DNA of 64,000 nucleotides from the NCBI GenBank assembly GCA_022702705.1, contig CM040424.1, positions 144,961,165 to 145,025,164 on the forward strand. The letters run 5' to 3'. Positions 33,467 through 44,517 of this stretch are shown in pieces. The position numbers and the translations under genes are program-made. The stretch's first letter is position 1. Each line of letters begins with the position of its first letter. Under the pieces are notes generated by a model. It saw only the letters and a list, made by a program, of their open reading frames with translations, did not search any database and was not told where the DNA came from. The DNA is from Papilionanthe hookeriana x Papilionanthe teres (taxonomy: Eukaryota > Streptophyta > Magnoliopsida > Asparagales > Orchidaceae).

Positions 33467-34155
33467 TGTGGTGAGCTGACGGAGCACACCGCGCGTATTG
33501 GTGTTGACCGAAGCGATCAGCAAAACCAACACAGATGTCCAAGTGACAAACTTAGGACGAAGTAAAAGAGTTTCCGCTGGGGAGTGTCAAGTATATCTCT
33601 GAAACTGGAGATTCCTGAACTCTCGCTGGGGAAAGGAAAAGGAGGTGAATTCCAAATCACTTGATCTGGGGGAATTTCGATTTAAATTTCATTTCATTTC
33701 ATGTTCAAGTTTTGATGTGTAAGTTTAGATTTTGAGTTTTAATTTAGATTGAAGTTTGATTTAAAATCAATTTGAGGGAATTTGGATTTGAAAGGAGAAT
33801 TGAAACCTAGGTTCCAATCTCGGGATTGCAAAGAAAACTGGAATCTGAGCACCAGTCTCGGAGTGAGAATAGGAGTTTAAGTGTCGATTGAAAAAGATGA
33901 GAATCAGAATTTAGGTACTGATCTCGAAAGGGATGAGAATTGAAATTTAAGTATCAATCTCGAAAGAGAGTTGAAATTTAGGTATCAATCTCGGAAGAGA
34001 GTCAAAATCTAGGTATCGACCTCGAAAAAAATGAGAATCAGAATTTAAGTACTGATCTCGGAATGAGAACTAGAATTTAGGTACCAGTCTCGGAAATTTT
34101 GAATTGAAATTTAGGTATCAATTCGGATGAGAATCGAAATTTAGGTATCGATCCT
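33467..34155 (-). repeat. 3' UTR remnant of second giant copy with short tandem repeats
   Basis: 33467-33680 matches the conserved 3' UTR block at 2793-3000. From about 33800 to 34155 there is a run of about ten degenerate units of roughly 30-40 bp with words such as GAATTTAGGTA and GATCTCGGAA. It is unrelated to the 82-bp array in the first element although it sits in the same relative place. It ends abruptly where the Athila-2 PBS region begins. Confidence 0.8.
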
Positions 34156-34165
34156 GTCAAGTTTT

Positions 34166-34183
34166 TGGCACCGTTGCCGGGGA
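34166..34183 (+). promoter_or_regulatory. Athila-2 primer binding site
   Basis: TGGCACCGTTGCCGGGGA, preceded by AGTTTT, is the conserved Athila PBS type (usually assigned to tRNA-Asp) with one change from the common form. The 5' LTR that should end just before it is missing; giant-element 3' UTR repeats take its place. Confidence 0.85.
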
Positions 34184-34379
34184 AGTAAAGTAATTAAATA
34201 GTAAGATAATTATTAAGGTAATTACTAGAGTAACATACTATTTAAAATTACATAAGTTTTAATTTATATTGTGTATACACAAATTTGGAACCGAAAATTT
34301 AATACCTTACAATTCGGAATTAGAACGCACTATTAAAAAAATTAGAAAACAGAAATGAGAAATTATAAATTTAAATCAA
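34184..34379 (+). other. Athila-2 leader
   Basis: AT-rich leader between PBS and the gag ATG. No feature of its own is seen. Confidence 0.5.
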
Positions 34380-35722
34380 ATGGAAAATAATCCAGCAATT
34401 GAAAATGAAAATCAACCGAGACCTTTAAGACCTTACATTAGATGAAATTCACTTAACTATCCAAAACCCTGATGTAGCGGCTAATTCATTTGAGCTTAAA
34501 CCTGTAATTATCCAAATGGTACAGAATAATCTATTTAGTGGTTCACCAAACGAAGATCCTAATTTACATCTAGCTAGTTTTTTAGAACATTGTGCTACTT
34601 TTAAATATGACAGAGTATCTAATGATGTTGTTAGACTTAAGTTTTTTCCTTTTTCTTTAAGGGATAAGGCTAAGATGTGGTTAAATTTGTTAGCACCTAG
34701 ATTTATTAGAACTTGGGGAGAATTATCACAAAAATTTCTATCCAAATACTTTCCTCCTTCAAAAACTGCTAAACTTAGAAATGATATAACCTGTTTTAGT
34801 CAGTTTGACGGAGAATCGATATACCAAGCTTGTGAGAGATTTAAAAATCCTTTTAGGAAATGCCCACATAATGCATTACCAGATTGGTTAATTATTCAAA
34901 CTTTTTATAATGGATTAGTAGGATCTCTTAGATCTATTATTGATGCTACCCATGGTGGTTCTTTTATGTCAAAACCATTTGATGAGGCTTATTCGTTAAT
35001 TGAAGAAATGGCTACCAACAATTTTCAATGGCCTTTCGAAAGGCTAAATCCTAAAAAAAGCTAGTATCCATGATTCTGATGCAATATCTATGTTAGCTTC
35101 TCAGATTGCTACTATATCTAAGAAATTAGATCATTTTGGAATGAATTATTCTCCTACTATAATGGAAGTAAATTCATCTGGGCAATTTGTGGATGTTCAA
35201 CATTCTTATGAAACTTTAAATGCTATTAATAATTGACCCAATAATCATTATTCAAATTATTACAACCCTGGTTGGAAGATTCATCCTAATTTTAATTGGA
35301 ATAACAATTCTACTAATCAACAATGGGCGAACAACCCAGTAAACCCATTAGGAAATTCATCTAGCCAAGGAAATCCTAATTATAAACCTTCTTATCCACC
35401 TGGATTTAATAATAACTCTTTATTTAAGGAAAATAAGTTATCTATGGAAGAATTGATATTAAATATGGCTCAACATTTGCAGAATCAAGGAAATCAGTTA
35501 CAAATTCAAGGAAACCAATTACAAAATCAAGGAACTGCTATTAAAAATATTGAAACTCAACTTGGGCATATCGCTACAGCACTTAATAACATAATTCCTG
35601 GAACTTTTCCTAGTAATGTGGAAATTAATCCTAAAGACCAAGGAAAAGAAAAAAATAAAAGCAATACAGTTACGAAGTGGAAAAGAATTAGAAACAAGAG
35701 TACAAAAAGGAACATAAATTGA
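34380..35722 (+). pseudogene. Athila-2 gag
   Basis: An ATG at 34380 starts a Gln/Asn-rich N-terminus; a frameshift near 34440 joins it to 34516-35064, the capsid region (NEDPNLHLASFLEHCATFKY, RLKFFPFSLRDKAKMWL, SQKFLSKYFPPSKTAKLRND, LPDWLIIQTFYNGL). Beyond 35064 the Asn-rich tail (YYNPGWKIHPNFNW) and Gln-rich repeats (LQNQGNQLQIQGNQLQNQG, 35470-35540) continue in another frame. The same protein is seen in Athila-3. At least two frameshifts and one TGA break it. Confidence 0.88.
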
Positions 35723-35759
35723 AAAAGAGAAAGTGGAAACTGAAAAAGTAAAGGATCAG

Positions 35760-36822
35760 CAAGATCAAGATTTAGAATATCCACTAATACCAATGAAAAT
35801 TACTGTAGAAAAACCAACACCACCATTTCCTCAGTGATTAAAGCAACATAAAAGGATAAATAATTTTCTAAAATAATTGAAATACTGAAGAAATTGCGGT
35901 TAATATTCCCTTTATAAAAGCATTAGAACAAATGCCCAACTATGTGAAATTTATGAAAGATATTTTAAGTAAGAAGAGAATGTTCACAGACAATGAAACT
36001 ATTGCACTTAGTGAAGAGTGTTGTGCAATTATTCAGAAAAAGCTTCTTGAGAAATTAAAAGATCATGGTAGTTTCATTATACCTTGTGCTATTGGAGAAA
36101 AATTTTCTGGAAAAGCTTTATGTGATTTGGGAGCCAGCATTAATCTTATTCCTATATCAATTTTTAAAAGATTAGCATTAGGAGAAGTCTCACGTACCTT
36201 TGTAACTCTTCAGTTAGCTGATCGTTCAGTGACTTATCCTAAAGTAGTTATCGAAGATGTGTTAGTAAAAGTGGATAAATTTATCTTTCCTGTTCATTTT
36301 ATTGTTTTAGATATGGAGAAAGATAAAGAAATACCTATAGTTTTAGGGAGACCTTTCTTAGCTACTGGAAGAGCCATGATTGATGTTCAAAAAAGAGAAT
36401 TAACTATAAGAGTAAATGATCAAGAAGTAACTTTCAACATTACAAAATCAATGAAATACCCTGCTATTGAAAAAGATGATGAATGTTTTTGAATAAAAAT
36501 TCTTGAACATTTGTGAAATAAACATTTTAAAGAATATTTTAAAAATAAAAAAGAAATAAAAAATTCAGAATTATTTGAAAAAGTAGAAAATGAAGAATTA
36601 GATTATATACAAGAAAGATTTGAAATGCTGGATGTTATGGAAAATGCTGAAATGAATATAGTTCTGTCAATTATAAAACCTCCTGAACTTGAGTTAAAAA
36701 TTTTACCTACTCATTTAAAGTATGTATTTTTGGGAAATTCTTTAACTTTACCGGTTATTATATCAGCAGAATTAAACAAATTACAAGAGCAAAAAACTTT
36801 TAGACACATTAAAGAAGTATAA
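35760..36822 (+). pseudogene. Athila-2 protease region
   Basis: The main open stretch 35932-36492 begins in the pre-protease helix (MPNYVKFMKDILSKKR) and contains the active site GKALCDLGASINLIPISIF (DLGAS intact), TLQLADRSVTYPK and VLGRPFLATGRAMIDVQ. After a TGA at about 36490 an acidic linker continues to 36822 (IKPPELELKILPTHLKYVFL). Cleavage of the Athila polyprotein is the family role. Confidence 0.9.
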
Positions 36823-38247
36823 GAAAACTTTTGGTTGAACCTTAGCAGATATTAAAGGAATTAGTCCTTCAATCTGTATGCACAGAATTATTTTAGATAA
36901 TGAACATAAACCAAGAGTTGATCCCCAAAGGAGATTAAACCCGATGATTAAAGATGTAGTCAAGAAAGAAATTTTGAAATGGTTAGACAATTGTATTATA
37001 TATCCTATTTCAGATAGTGCTTGGGTAAGCCCAATCCATTGTGTTCCTAAAAAAGGAGGGGTGACTGTTGAAGCTAATGAAAATAATGATTTGATACATA
37101 TCAGACAAGTTACAGGATGGCGTATATGTATTGACTATAGAAAGTTAAATGCGGCCACCAGGAAATATCACTTCACTTAACCATTCCTAGACCAAATGTT
37201 GGATAAACTTGCTGGGCACAAATAATTTTGTTTTTTAGATGGATATACTGGCTACCATCAAATTCCTATTGCTTCTGAGGATCAAGAGAAAACTACATTT
37301 ACTAGTCCTTGTGGAACGTTTGCTTTTCTAAGGATGCCTTTTGGATTATGTAATGCACCTGCAACATTTCAGAGATGTATGATGTTATATTTAGTAAATT
37401 AATTAATGATGGAATAGAAGTATTTATGGATGATTTCTCTGTATTTGGAACATCATTTGACACATGCTTGGATCATCTTGAAAAAGTTTTGGAGTTATGT
37501 GAAAAAATGAATTTAGTTCTAAATTGGGAGAATAATCAATTTATGGTTGCAGGAGGAATTGTATTAGGGCATAAAATTTTGGAAAATGTCATGGAAGTAG
37601 ATCCTGCAAAAATTCAAGTTATAGCTAAATTACCACCTCCTACTACAGTGAGAGGGGTAAGAAGTTTTCTTAGACATGCTGGTTTTTACAGACGCTTCAT
37701 AAAAGATTTTTCAGAAATTACCAAACCTCTATACCAACTTTTAGAAAAGGACAAGAAATTTGAATTTGCTAAAGAATGCTTAAATGCTTTTGAATTATTA
37801 AAGGATAAATTCATCACAACACCTATAATAGTTTCACCTAATTGGGAGATACCATTTGAACTTATGTGTGATGCCAGTGATTATGCTATAGGAGCTGTTC
37901 TTGGAAAAAGATATGATAAAATTTTTAAAGTTATATACTATACTAGTAAAACTCTTAATAATGCTGAAATTAACTATACAGTTAGAGAAAAAGAACTATT
38001 AGCAAATGTGTATGCTTTTGATAAATTTAGATCTTATTTAATTGGAACTAAATGTATTGTGCATATTGATCATTCTGCTATTAAATATTTAATGCAAAAG
38101 AAGATTACTAAACCAAGATTAATTAGATGGATATTACTGATGCAAGAATTTAATTTTTTAGTAATAGATAGAAAGGGAACTGATAATCAAATTGTAGATC
38201 ATTTGTCAAGATTAGAATATTGCGAATTATCTGACACTGACAATTAA
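36823..38247 (+). pseudogene. Athila-2 reverse transcriptase and RNase H
   Basis: RT fingers are at 36878-37180 (GISPSICMHRIILDN just before, then VVKKEILKWLDNCIIYPISD, GWRICIDYRKLNAATRK). A stop near 37178 and another (TAA) at about 37220 break the palm. 37375-38247 resumes with FMDDFSVFG (catalytic Asp pair), VRSFLRHAGFYRRFIKDFSE and the RNase H: Asp in LMCDASDYAIGAVLG, Glu in VREKELLANVYAFDKF, then HIDHSAIKYLMQK and DNQIVDHLSRLEY. Gene order and wording match Athila-1 and Athila-3. Confidence 0.92.
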
Positions 38248-38274
38248 ATTACAGACAGTTTCCCTGATGAACAA

Positions 38275-39591
38275 TTGTATAATATAAATGAGTGGAAAAT
38301 ACCTTGGCATGCTGATATAGTAAATTATATTATAAGTGATATTTTACCACCCATGTTAACTCTAAAACAACAGAGAAAATTCATTCATGATGCTAAAGCA
38401 TATTTTTTGGATGAACCATATTTATATAAGCAATGTAAGGAAGTTATTATTAGAAGATGTGTGCCTTATGGAGAAACTGAACAGATTATTCAAACATGTC
38501 ACGATTATAAATTTGGAGGATATTTTGAGACTGACAAAACTGCACATAAAATTTTACAAGCTGGGTTTTATTGGCCTACTCTCTTTAGAGATGTTTATAG
38601 ATATATCAAAACTTGTGATAAATGCCAATGAGTAGTTAATATATTTAGAAGAAATGAAATACCTCTAAATTTCATATTAGAAGTTGAAATTTTTGATGTT
38701 TGGGGATTAGATTTTATGGGACCATTTATTCCTTCATTTGGAAACTCTTATATATTAGTTGTTGTTGATTATGTTTCTAAGTGGATTAAAGCACAGGACT
38801 TACCTCGTTGTGATGCTAAGTGTGTTTCAAAATTTTTAATGAAAAACATTTTCACAAGATACATAATGCCGAGAGTGATTATCACTGACGGATGATCCCA
38901 TTTCAGGAATAAATATTTTCAAAGATTGGCAAAAAAAATTAATATTATTCATAAAATATCTACTGCTTATCATCCATAGACCAGTGGATTAGCTGAGGTT
39001 TCTATTCGAGAAATTAAAAGAATTTTAGAAAATATTGTAAACCCTAGTAGATTAGATTGGTCCACAAGACTAGACACTGCATTATGGGCATACAAAAATG
39101 GTTATAAAACTCTGATTGGAATGAATCCTTATAGAATTATTTATGGTAAGACTTGCCACTTACCAGTTGAATTAGAGTATAAAGCATATTGGGCAATTAA
39201 AGAATTTAATTATAAATTGAAAGATGCTGAGGAAAAGAGATTGTTGCAGATGAATGAATTAGAAGAATTAAGGAATGAATCTTATAATAACGATAGAATC
39301 TATAAAGAGAAAATGAAGATATGACATGATCAAAAGATTAACCAAAAGAAATTTGAACCAGGAAAATAAGTATTGTTGTATAATACAAGGCTAAAATTAT
39401 TTCATGGGAAATTGAAATCTCGATGGTTAGGACCTTTCACTATAACTCAAGTGTTTATATACGGAGCTGTTGAAATTGAAGATCCAAATACTGGAAATAG
39501 ATTCAAAGTAAATGGACATAGATTAAAACCATATTTTGAGGGAACCAGACTAAATTTTAAAGAGGTTTTAATGCTCAGTCAACCTGATTAA
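38275..39591 (+). pseudogene. Athila-2 integrase
   Basis: 38275-38631 holds the zinc domain (HDYKFGGYFETDKTAHKIL, FYWPTLFRDVYRYIKTCDKC). After a TGA the core follows (WGLDFMGPFIPSFGNSY with the first Asp; VIITDG followed by a TGA replacing Gly; a TAG inside the HPQT block; GLAEVSIREIKRILE with Glu). 39121-39324 has the MNPYRIIYGKTCHLPVELEY block and 39373-39591 the C-terminal domain (SRWLGPFTITQVF, VNGHRLKPYFEG). At least four stops, so inactive. Confidence 0.92.
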
Positions 39592-40165
39592 CACCTTGAA
39601 TAGGTCTGGCTGACGACGTTAAACCAAGCGCTTTATGGGAGGCAACCCATAGTTATCTTTATTTATATGCGATGATTGTATATTTATTTGATTTATTGTT
39701 TGTTTGTGGAATGAATGAATTCTACTACTTGTATTTACCCTTATGATCACGATAATTGGATCCATAGAAAAATTTGGAACACATTCGGACCAGAGCGAAA
39801 CTGGGCAATTTTTGCCTTAGCCACCGACGGCGAGATCGAGCCCGCCGACGGCGAGTTTTTCCTACCAAGTTCAGTTTGTGTTATTAAAGAATCCCGCCGA
39901 CAGCGAGATCGACGCCGCCGACGGCGAGTTCGACGAGTGGACGGTTCAGGGAGTTATTTTGACTGTTTCTGGCAATTCTAAGTGGTTTTAACTCCTTTAA
40001 AACTCCTAGAATTCAATTTCTAAACTATCTATCTCCTAAAAATGAGTTGAAACTCCACCAAAACTCATCCCTATGGCATCCAATCACCCTGAAATCCCTA
40101 GATCTTGAGTGTTCAATAGAAGAAAATTTATCAGTTGCGAGGAGTAGCGAATCTTCAATAAGGTA
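39592..40165 (+). other. Athila-2 post-integrase conserved segment and ORF3 5' UTR
   Basis: 39612-39650 includes GACGTTAAACCAAGCGC and GGGAGGCAACCCAT, a conserved non-coding landmark after pol in Athila elements; it recurs inverted at 49205-49260. At 39825-39945 the GC-rich word GCCGACGGCGAG and variants repeat about four times in otherwise AT-rich DNA. Confidence 0.65.
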
Positions 40166-41147
40166 ATGATGAAAAAGAGATTGATCAAGGAACGAGAATT
40201 TATGAATCAAGGATTGGAGAATTCGATGACGCTTATCGAAGAAATGATTGTACGACGACGTTGGGAAGTGTTGTTCTATACCACCTCTGCAGTAGTCATC
40301 CATGTGGTAAAAAAATTCTATGCCAATTTACATGGAATTAACAATGGAGTCATCTATGTACGAGGCAGATGGGTAGCTTTTACTCCTTCTAGAATTAATG
40401 AGTTGTATTCAATAGAGAATACACCCGTTTTCCACTACTCCAACTTTGTCCCTACAAGGAATAATATGAATGAAATCTATTGTTACTTGACTGATGAAGC
40501 GAAAGATTGGGAAACGAGAGAAAATGAGTATGTTAATTTTTCTGCATCACTTCTAAGCCCCATTTCTAAACACTGGCACTTCTTTATTTCTTCAAAACTG
40601 TTTCCTACTATGAGGTTCAATAAAGTTTCTAAGGAGTGTACGATTCTGAACTATTGTATTCAAGCGGGACTACCTATTGATGTTGGTTTGATTATTGTGA
40701 AGTCTGCTTTACGCCTGATTGTTCATGGATCAATTTATGAGCTTGGACATCCTTCTACAATTTTTGCACTATGCAGTCAGTACCAAGTTTCATATGAAGC
40801 TTGGGAGAAGGTACTTCTGCCTTGGAAACCTTTAGATCCAACTGATATGTTTCCTACACTTGATGATGATGACGAGACAGCTATTATTGTGGATCAAATA
40901 TATCAGAGTTCTTTTTCAATTAGGCCTTGATAAAACTGATATGATCTTATGGAGAATCAAAAGACTGGAAAATGAGGTACAAAATGTGATGAATTCAATT
41001 AAAAACATCTCTGACTTATTTGATCATATTGACTGGAGGATGAATGAACACTTCGATCATTCTGGACATCTCGAAGCTAGTTTCATACGGCTTATAAGAA
41101 AGAAAGGATGGATAGAAGAAGATTCTACTGAAGAGTTTCCTTACTGA
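40166..41147 (+). pseudogene. Athila-2 ORF3 (env-position protein), copy 1
   Basis: 40166-40930 encodes RRRWEVLFYTTSAVVIHVVKKFYANL, then VIYVRGRWVAFTPSRINELY, YLTDEAKDWETRE and LGHPSTIFALCSQYQVSY. This pattern belongs to the 'putative plant transposon protein' domain found in the extra ORF of Athila elements. A frameshift near 40900 joins it to 40860-41147 (ISDLFDHIDWRMNEHFDHSG, RKKGWIEEDSTEE). The function is unknown; older literature calls it env-like because of its position. The N-terminus seen in copies 2 and 3 (KRKFEYD...) is missing here. Confidence 0.82.
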
Positions 41148-42088
41148 CCCTTCTACAATCTTTTTCGTTCATTTATGTTCAATGGGTGATATCAAAGATG
41201 AGTTTAGCACTGATTCTGATGAGTAGAAGACGTTCGTAACGGCTTATGTGTTGAATTAGTTTTGATTTAAATTTATTAAATTTGCACTTGTGTTATTTTA
41301 GATTTTGATATTTGATCTCAGTATAGATGAGATTATGCATAGTTTGTTTTTTTTTCAGCATTTTGAGTATTGTGGTTTGGATTGCGACGCTGAATTTGAT
41401 GTATTAAGTTTGAGAAAATACCTTGTTATAGTATGTTGTGTACGAATATTGTAAACACTTGGATTTTATATATAAATTGTGATGTTTGTGTTGTGTAATT
41501 TTATTTGAGTTAAAATAATATCTAATCACTGTAAAATATGTTTAAATCGATTGATCGGACGTTAACGAGGCTTAAAATGAATAAAAATTACAAAAATTGA
41601 AAATTTAAATTTTTGAAAAGGCTCGTTGATAGCGCCCTCGACGCCGCCGATGGAGGCTTTTTCCAAAAAATTAAGCCTATTTAAATTAATTAGCCCGCCG
41701 ACGGTGAGATTTTTCATGCTGACGGCGAGGACCCAAAAAATACCATTATTTGACCGGTCAACCGCCACTATTCATCATCCCCTACCTCTAAACTCCGAAA
41801 AAACCAACCTTGAGCTTGAGAGATCTTGGATTTTGATGCATTTTCAACCCATTTTGACACCAGATTTCATCTTCCCTTGGTAAGAGCTTCACTCCCATGC
41901 AAAATTTTTTGATTTTCACCGTGTATTTCTTCCACATTTAGGAATTTTGGAAAAATAAAAAATGTGAAGGAAATAGTTGGAAGAATTTCATGGAATTCAT
42001 TTTAGATTACTTTAAGTCACCTTTGGAAGACATTCTAGTGTTGTTTTGGAATTTAGTTGAGATTTCTGTAAATTTGATAGATCGAGAA
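41148..42088 (+). other. Spacer between ORF3 copies 1 and 2
   Basis: Non-coding. It contains a tail segment with TTTTTTTCAGCATTTTGAG and GCGACGCTGAATTT (41345-41400) and a GC-rich GCCGACGG patch (41630-41735), both echoed in the spacer before copy 3 (43750-44150). This shows the whole module, not only the ORF, is repeated. Confidence 0.6.
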
Positions 42089-42355
42089 ATGGCTCCACGA
42101 TAAAAGAGGCGACTCGACTTTGACAAGACTCGATTTGTAAATGCTAAGGCTCAGTCAAGGTAGAACTCTATCATCAAAGCGAAAAAATGCATTCAGGACA
42201 AAGTTTTTCAGAACCCGGGAGGAGAAGTGGAACAGACTATTAAGGAGCGAAAGTGGGAAAATTTTTGTTATTCGACAAACAGAGCTGCAGTTGAAGTTGT
42301 AAAGGAATTTTACGCCAACCTAACTTAGATAGAGGACGAGCCTATAAGGGTCAGA
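42089..42355 (+). pseudogene. ORF3 copy 2, 5' part
   Basis: Reads from an ATG at 42089 with several stops: KRRLDFDKTRFVNAKAQ, KKCIQDKVFQNPGG, ERKWENFCYSTNRAAVEVV, KEFYANL and RVRG. It is parallel to copy 3 (44518) and copy 1. At 42355 it is cut by an Athila LTR fragment at the sequence CAGAG|GTAAGTT. Confidence 0.78.
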
Positions 42356-43240
42356 GGTAAGTTGTGTTTACTATTTTGTAACTTTGATTTTATATGAAAT
42401 CCAAGTTTTGTGTTATTCTTCCTATGCATTCTGAGTAGTCTCCTCTGTCTTTCTCCTTGTTTTGAGATTTTGTGAAATGGAAAATTGAATTAGTTGTGCC
42501 ATAAATAGTCAATAAAAATTGTGATAATTTTTTTACTTAAATCTTAATTTAATTTCAATTGGCTAATTGATCTGTTAAAATATGTTGATTTCACAACTAA
42601 AGTAAAGATTACATCCGAGATGTGGGGAGATCAAAGTCTTTGAAAGGAGGGTGCAAATAAATAGGGAAATATTATTTATATCAGGTGTAGAATTGGAGAT
42701 TTTAGAGTGACAGACTAAAATCCTCAATTCAGTCCTATCATTTGGGTGCTGAAGTGTAGATCTAAGCCCTCAGGCGAGGGGAACGTGGGAGCTCCGAAGT
42801 GAGAGCCGGTATCCTCCCAGCTTAGCCGCAGATTCGGTAACCAAGCATAAGATTTGCCAATGTTCCTTATGCCTGGACCAAAGGGTAAAGAATAGAAATG
42901 CTCCTATTTGGCACAATATAATTCTAACTAATTTAATTATCTGTTCACTTAATTCTCTTAACAAGGGGAAAGATACTTTTTCTATATTGCAACTTCCCAT
43001 TTAAGATTAGTAGTAGAATTTACTATAATTGTTCTTAATTTACGTTTACTAGATAGTAATTTCAACTGTTATAATTAGTTCATAATCTTTAAACTTCCCT
43101 GTGGGATCGATATCCAGGATTCCATTGGAGCCCTGTATTATTTGAACGATACGTATACTTGCGTTAATAAGAGATAACTTTGCTATTATTGAATATTTAT
43201 TTTTACACTTGTTAACACTTATAAAGTTACGCATCCACCC
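42356..43240 (+). mobile_element. Athila LTR fragment inside ORF3 copy 2
   Basis: Matches the plus-strand LTR sequence at 47660-48380 and, inverted, 54690-55230 and 63400-63680: GATTTTATAT, the GTAGAATTGGAGATTT block, TAGGAGCAT-type words inverted, and the terminal zone CCTGTGGGATCGATATCC. It splits ORF3 copy 2 into two parts. No element-internal DNA accompanies it, so it is a fragment rather than a clean insertion. Confidence 0.75.
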
Positions 43241-43657
43241 TATCAAAAGCCTATAAACCGAGCAGATGCATATCATAACCAGGAAAATGGTGATATGAAT
43301 TACATAAGCATCATTGAAGATTAACCATCTCAAAGATCAACACCTATTCCTCCTTACTTTCTTGAAGGTTCATCAATTATCTTGAAAAAAATTAAGATAT
43401 TGGTTAAAGAAGTACAACACCTGATGAATGCATTCAACAATTTATCTGATTTATTTGATCATCTAGATTGGAGAATGAAGGAGCACTTTGATCATTCCGG
43501 ATATCTTGAAGGAAGTTTAACGCGATTGATGAGAAGGAAAGGTTGGATTGAAGAGGATTCTACTGAAGAATTTCTGTTTCGTCCATTCTATAATCTGTTT
43601 GTTCATGCTCAATCAATTGGAGATCTTAGAATTGATGATAGTTCAGAGGAAGGATGA
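43241..43657 (+). pseudogene. ORF3 copy 2, 3' part
   Basis: 43382-43657 encodes LMNAFNNLSDLFDHLDWRMK, EHFDHSGYLEGSLTRLMRRK and GWIEEDSTEEF, clearly parallel to the end of copy 1 (40960-41147). The middle of copy 2 is absent. Confidence 0.8.
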
Positions 43658-44517
43658 AGACTTACTTATTATATTTCTGTGTTTGTGAATTTGAATTGAT
43701 TGCTTTGCTTTGCTTTGCTTTGTTTGGATGTTATATTTGGACATGCTTTCTTGTTTAGTTTTCAGCGTTATTGTGTTTTGGTTGTGTGCGACGCTGAATT
43801 TTAGATTATGTGGCTTGAAGATGTGTAATATTTAGTGTTGTGTAGATGTGTCTAACATTTGGATTTTATATATGAAAGTGATATTTTTTGTTGTTTCTGT
43901 AAAAAAATATCATTTGCCATGGCTTTAGAAAGTTATTCAATGCTTAATTAGACTAATTAGAAGTCGGAGCGGGCTTGAAAAGATTGAAATTGCAAAAGAA
44001 ATTCGGAAGCCCAGTATTTGAACTGGCTCCAAACGGCGTTGTCACCAGCATCGGACCTTGCCAAAAGACAGAGAGTTTGGCCATTATAGCAAAAAAATGT
44101 GCCGAACGGTGCTGCCGCTGGTGCTGAACAGTGCACAACCGGGAAAAATGTCCGAAACTCCAAATTTTTGTGATTTAACCCTGAGACCCGCCATTTTTGC
44201 CTAAACCATCATCTTCCACCTCCAGCCAAGGCCTATTTTTGCACCTAGGGCTCACTAGCATTTGGATTTAAAGCGATTTTGTGGCCAGAAAAGTTTGTAT
44301 TTCATCTTCTCATGGTAAGAGCTACACTTTAACCGAAAATTTTTTTATTTTGACCGTGGAAATCTCCTACGTTAGAAAGATTTGAAGTTTTAAAGTTTTT
44401 GGAGAAACTTTGGAGATTTTTTATGGAGTTTGAGTTCTTATCTTTTTAAATTTATCTTGGAGTCCATTATATTGCAATCTTAAAATTAATTTGGATAAAT
44501 TTGGTATTTTTAGACAA
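43658..44517 (+). other. Spacer between ORF3 copies 2 and 3
   Basis: Non-coding, parallel to 41148-42088: CAGCG...GCGACGCTGAATTTTAGATT (43765-43810), an AACGGCGTTGTCACCAGCA-type patch (44030-44130) that also appears in the LTR at 47210-47300, and CTTCTCATGGTAAGAGCTAC (44288), parallel to CTTCCCTTGGTAAGAGCTTC (41870). The repeated GGTAAGAG resembles a splice donor. Confidence 0.6.
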
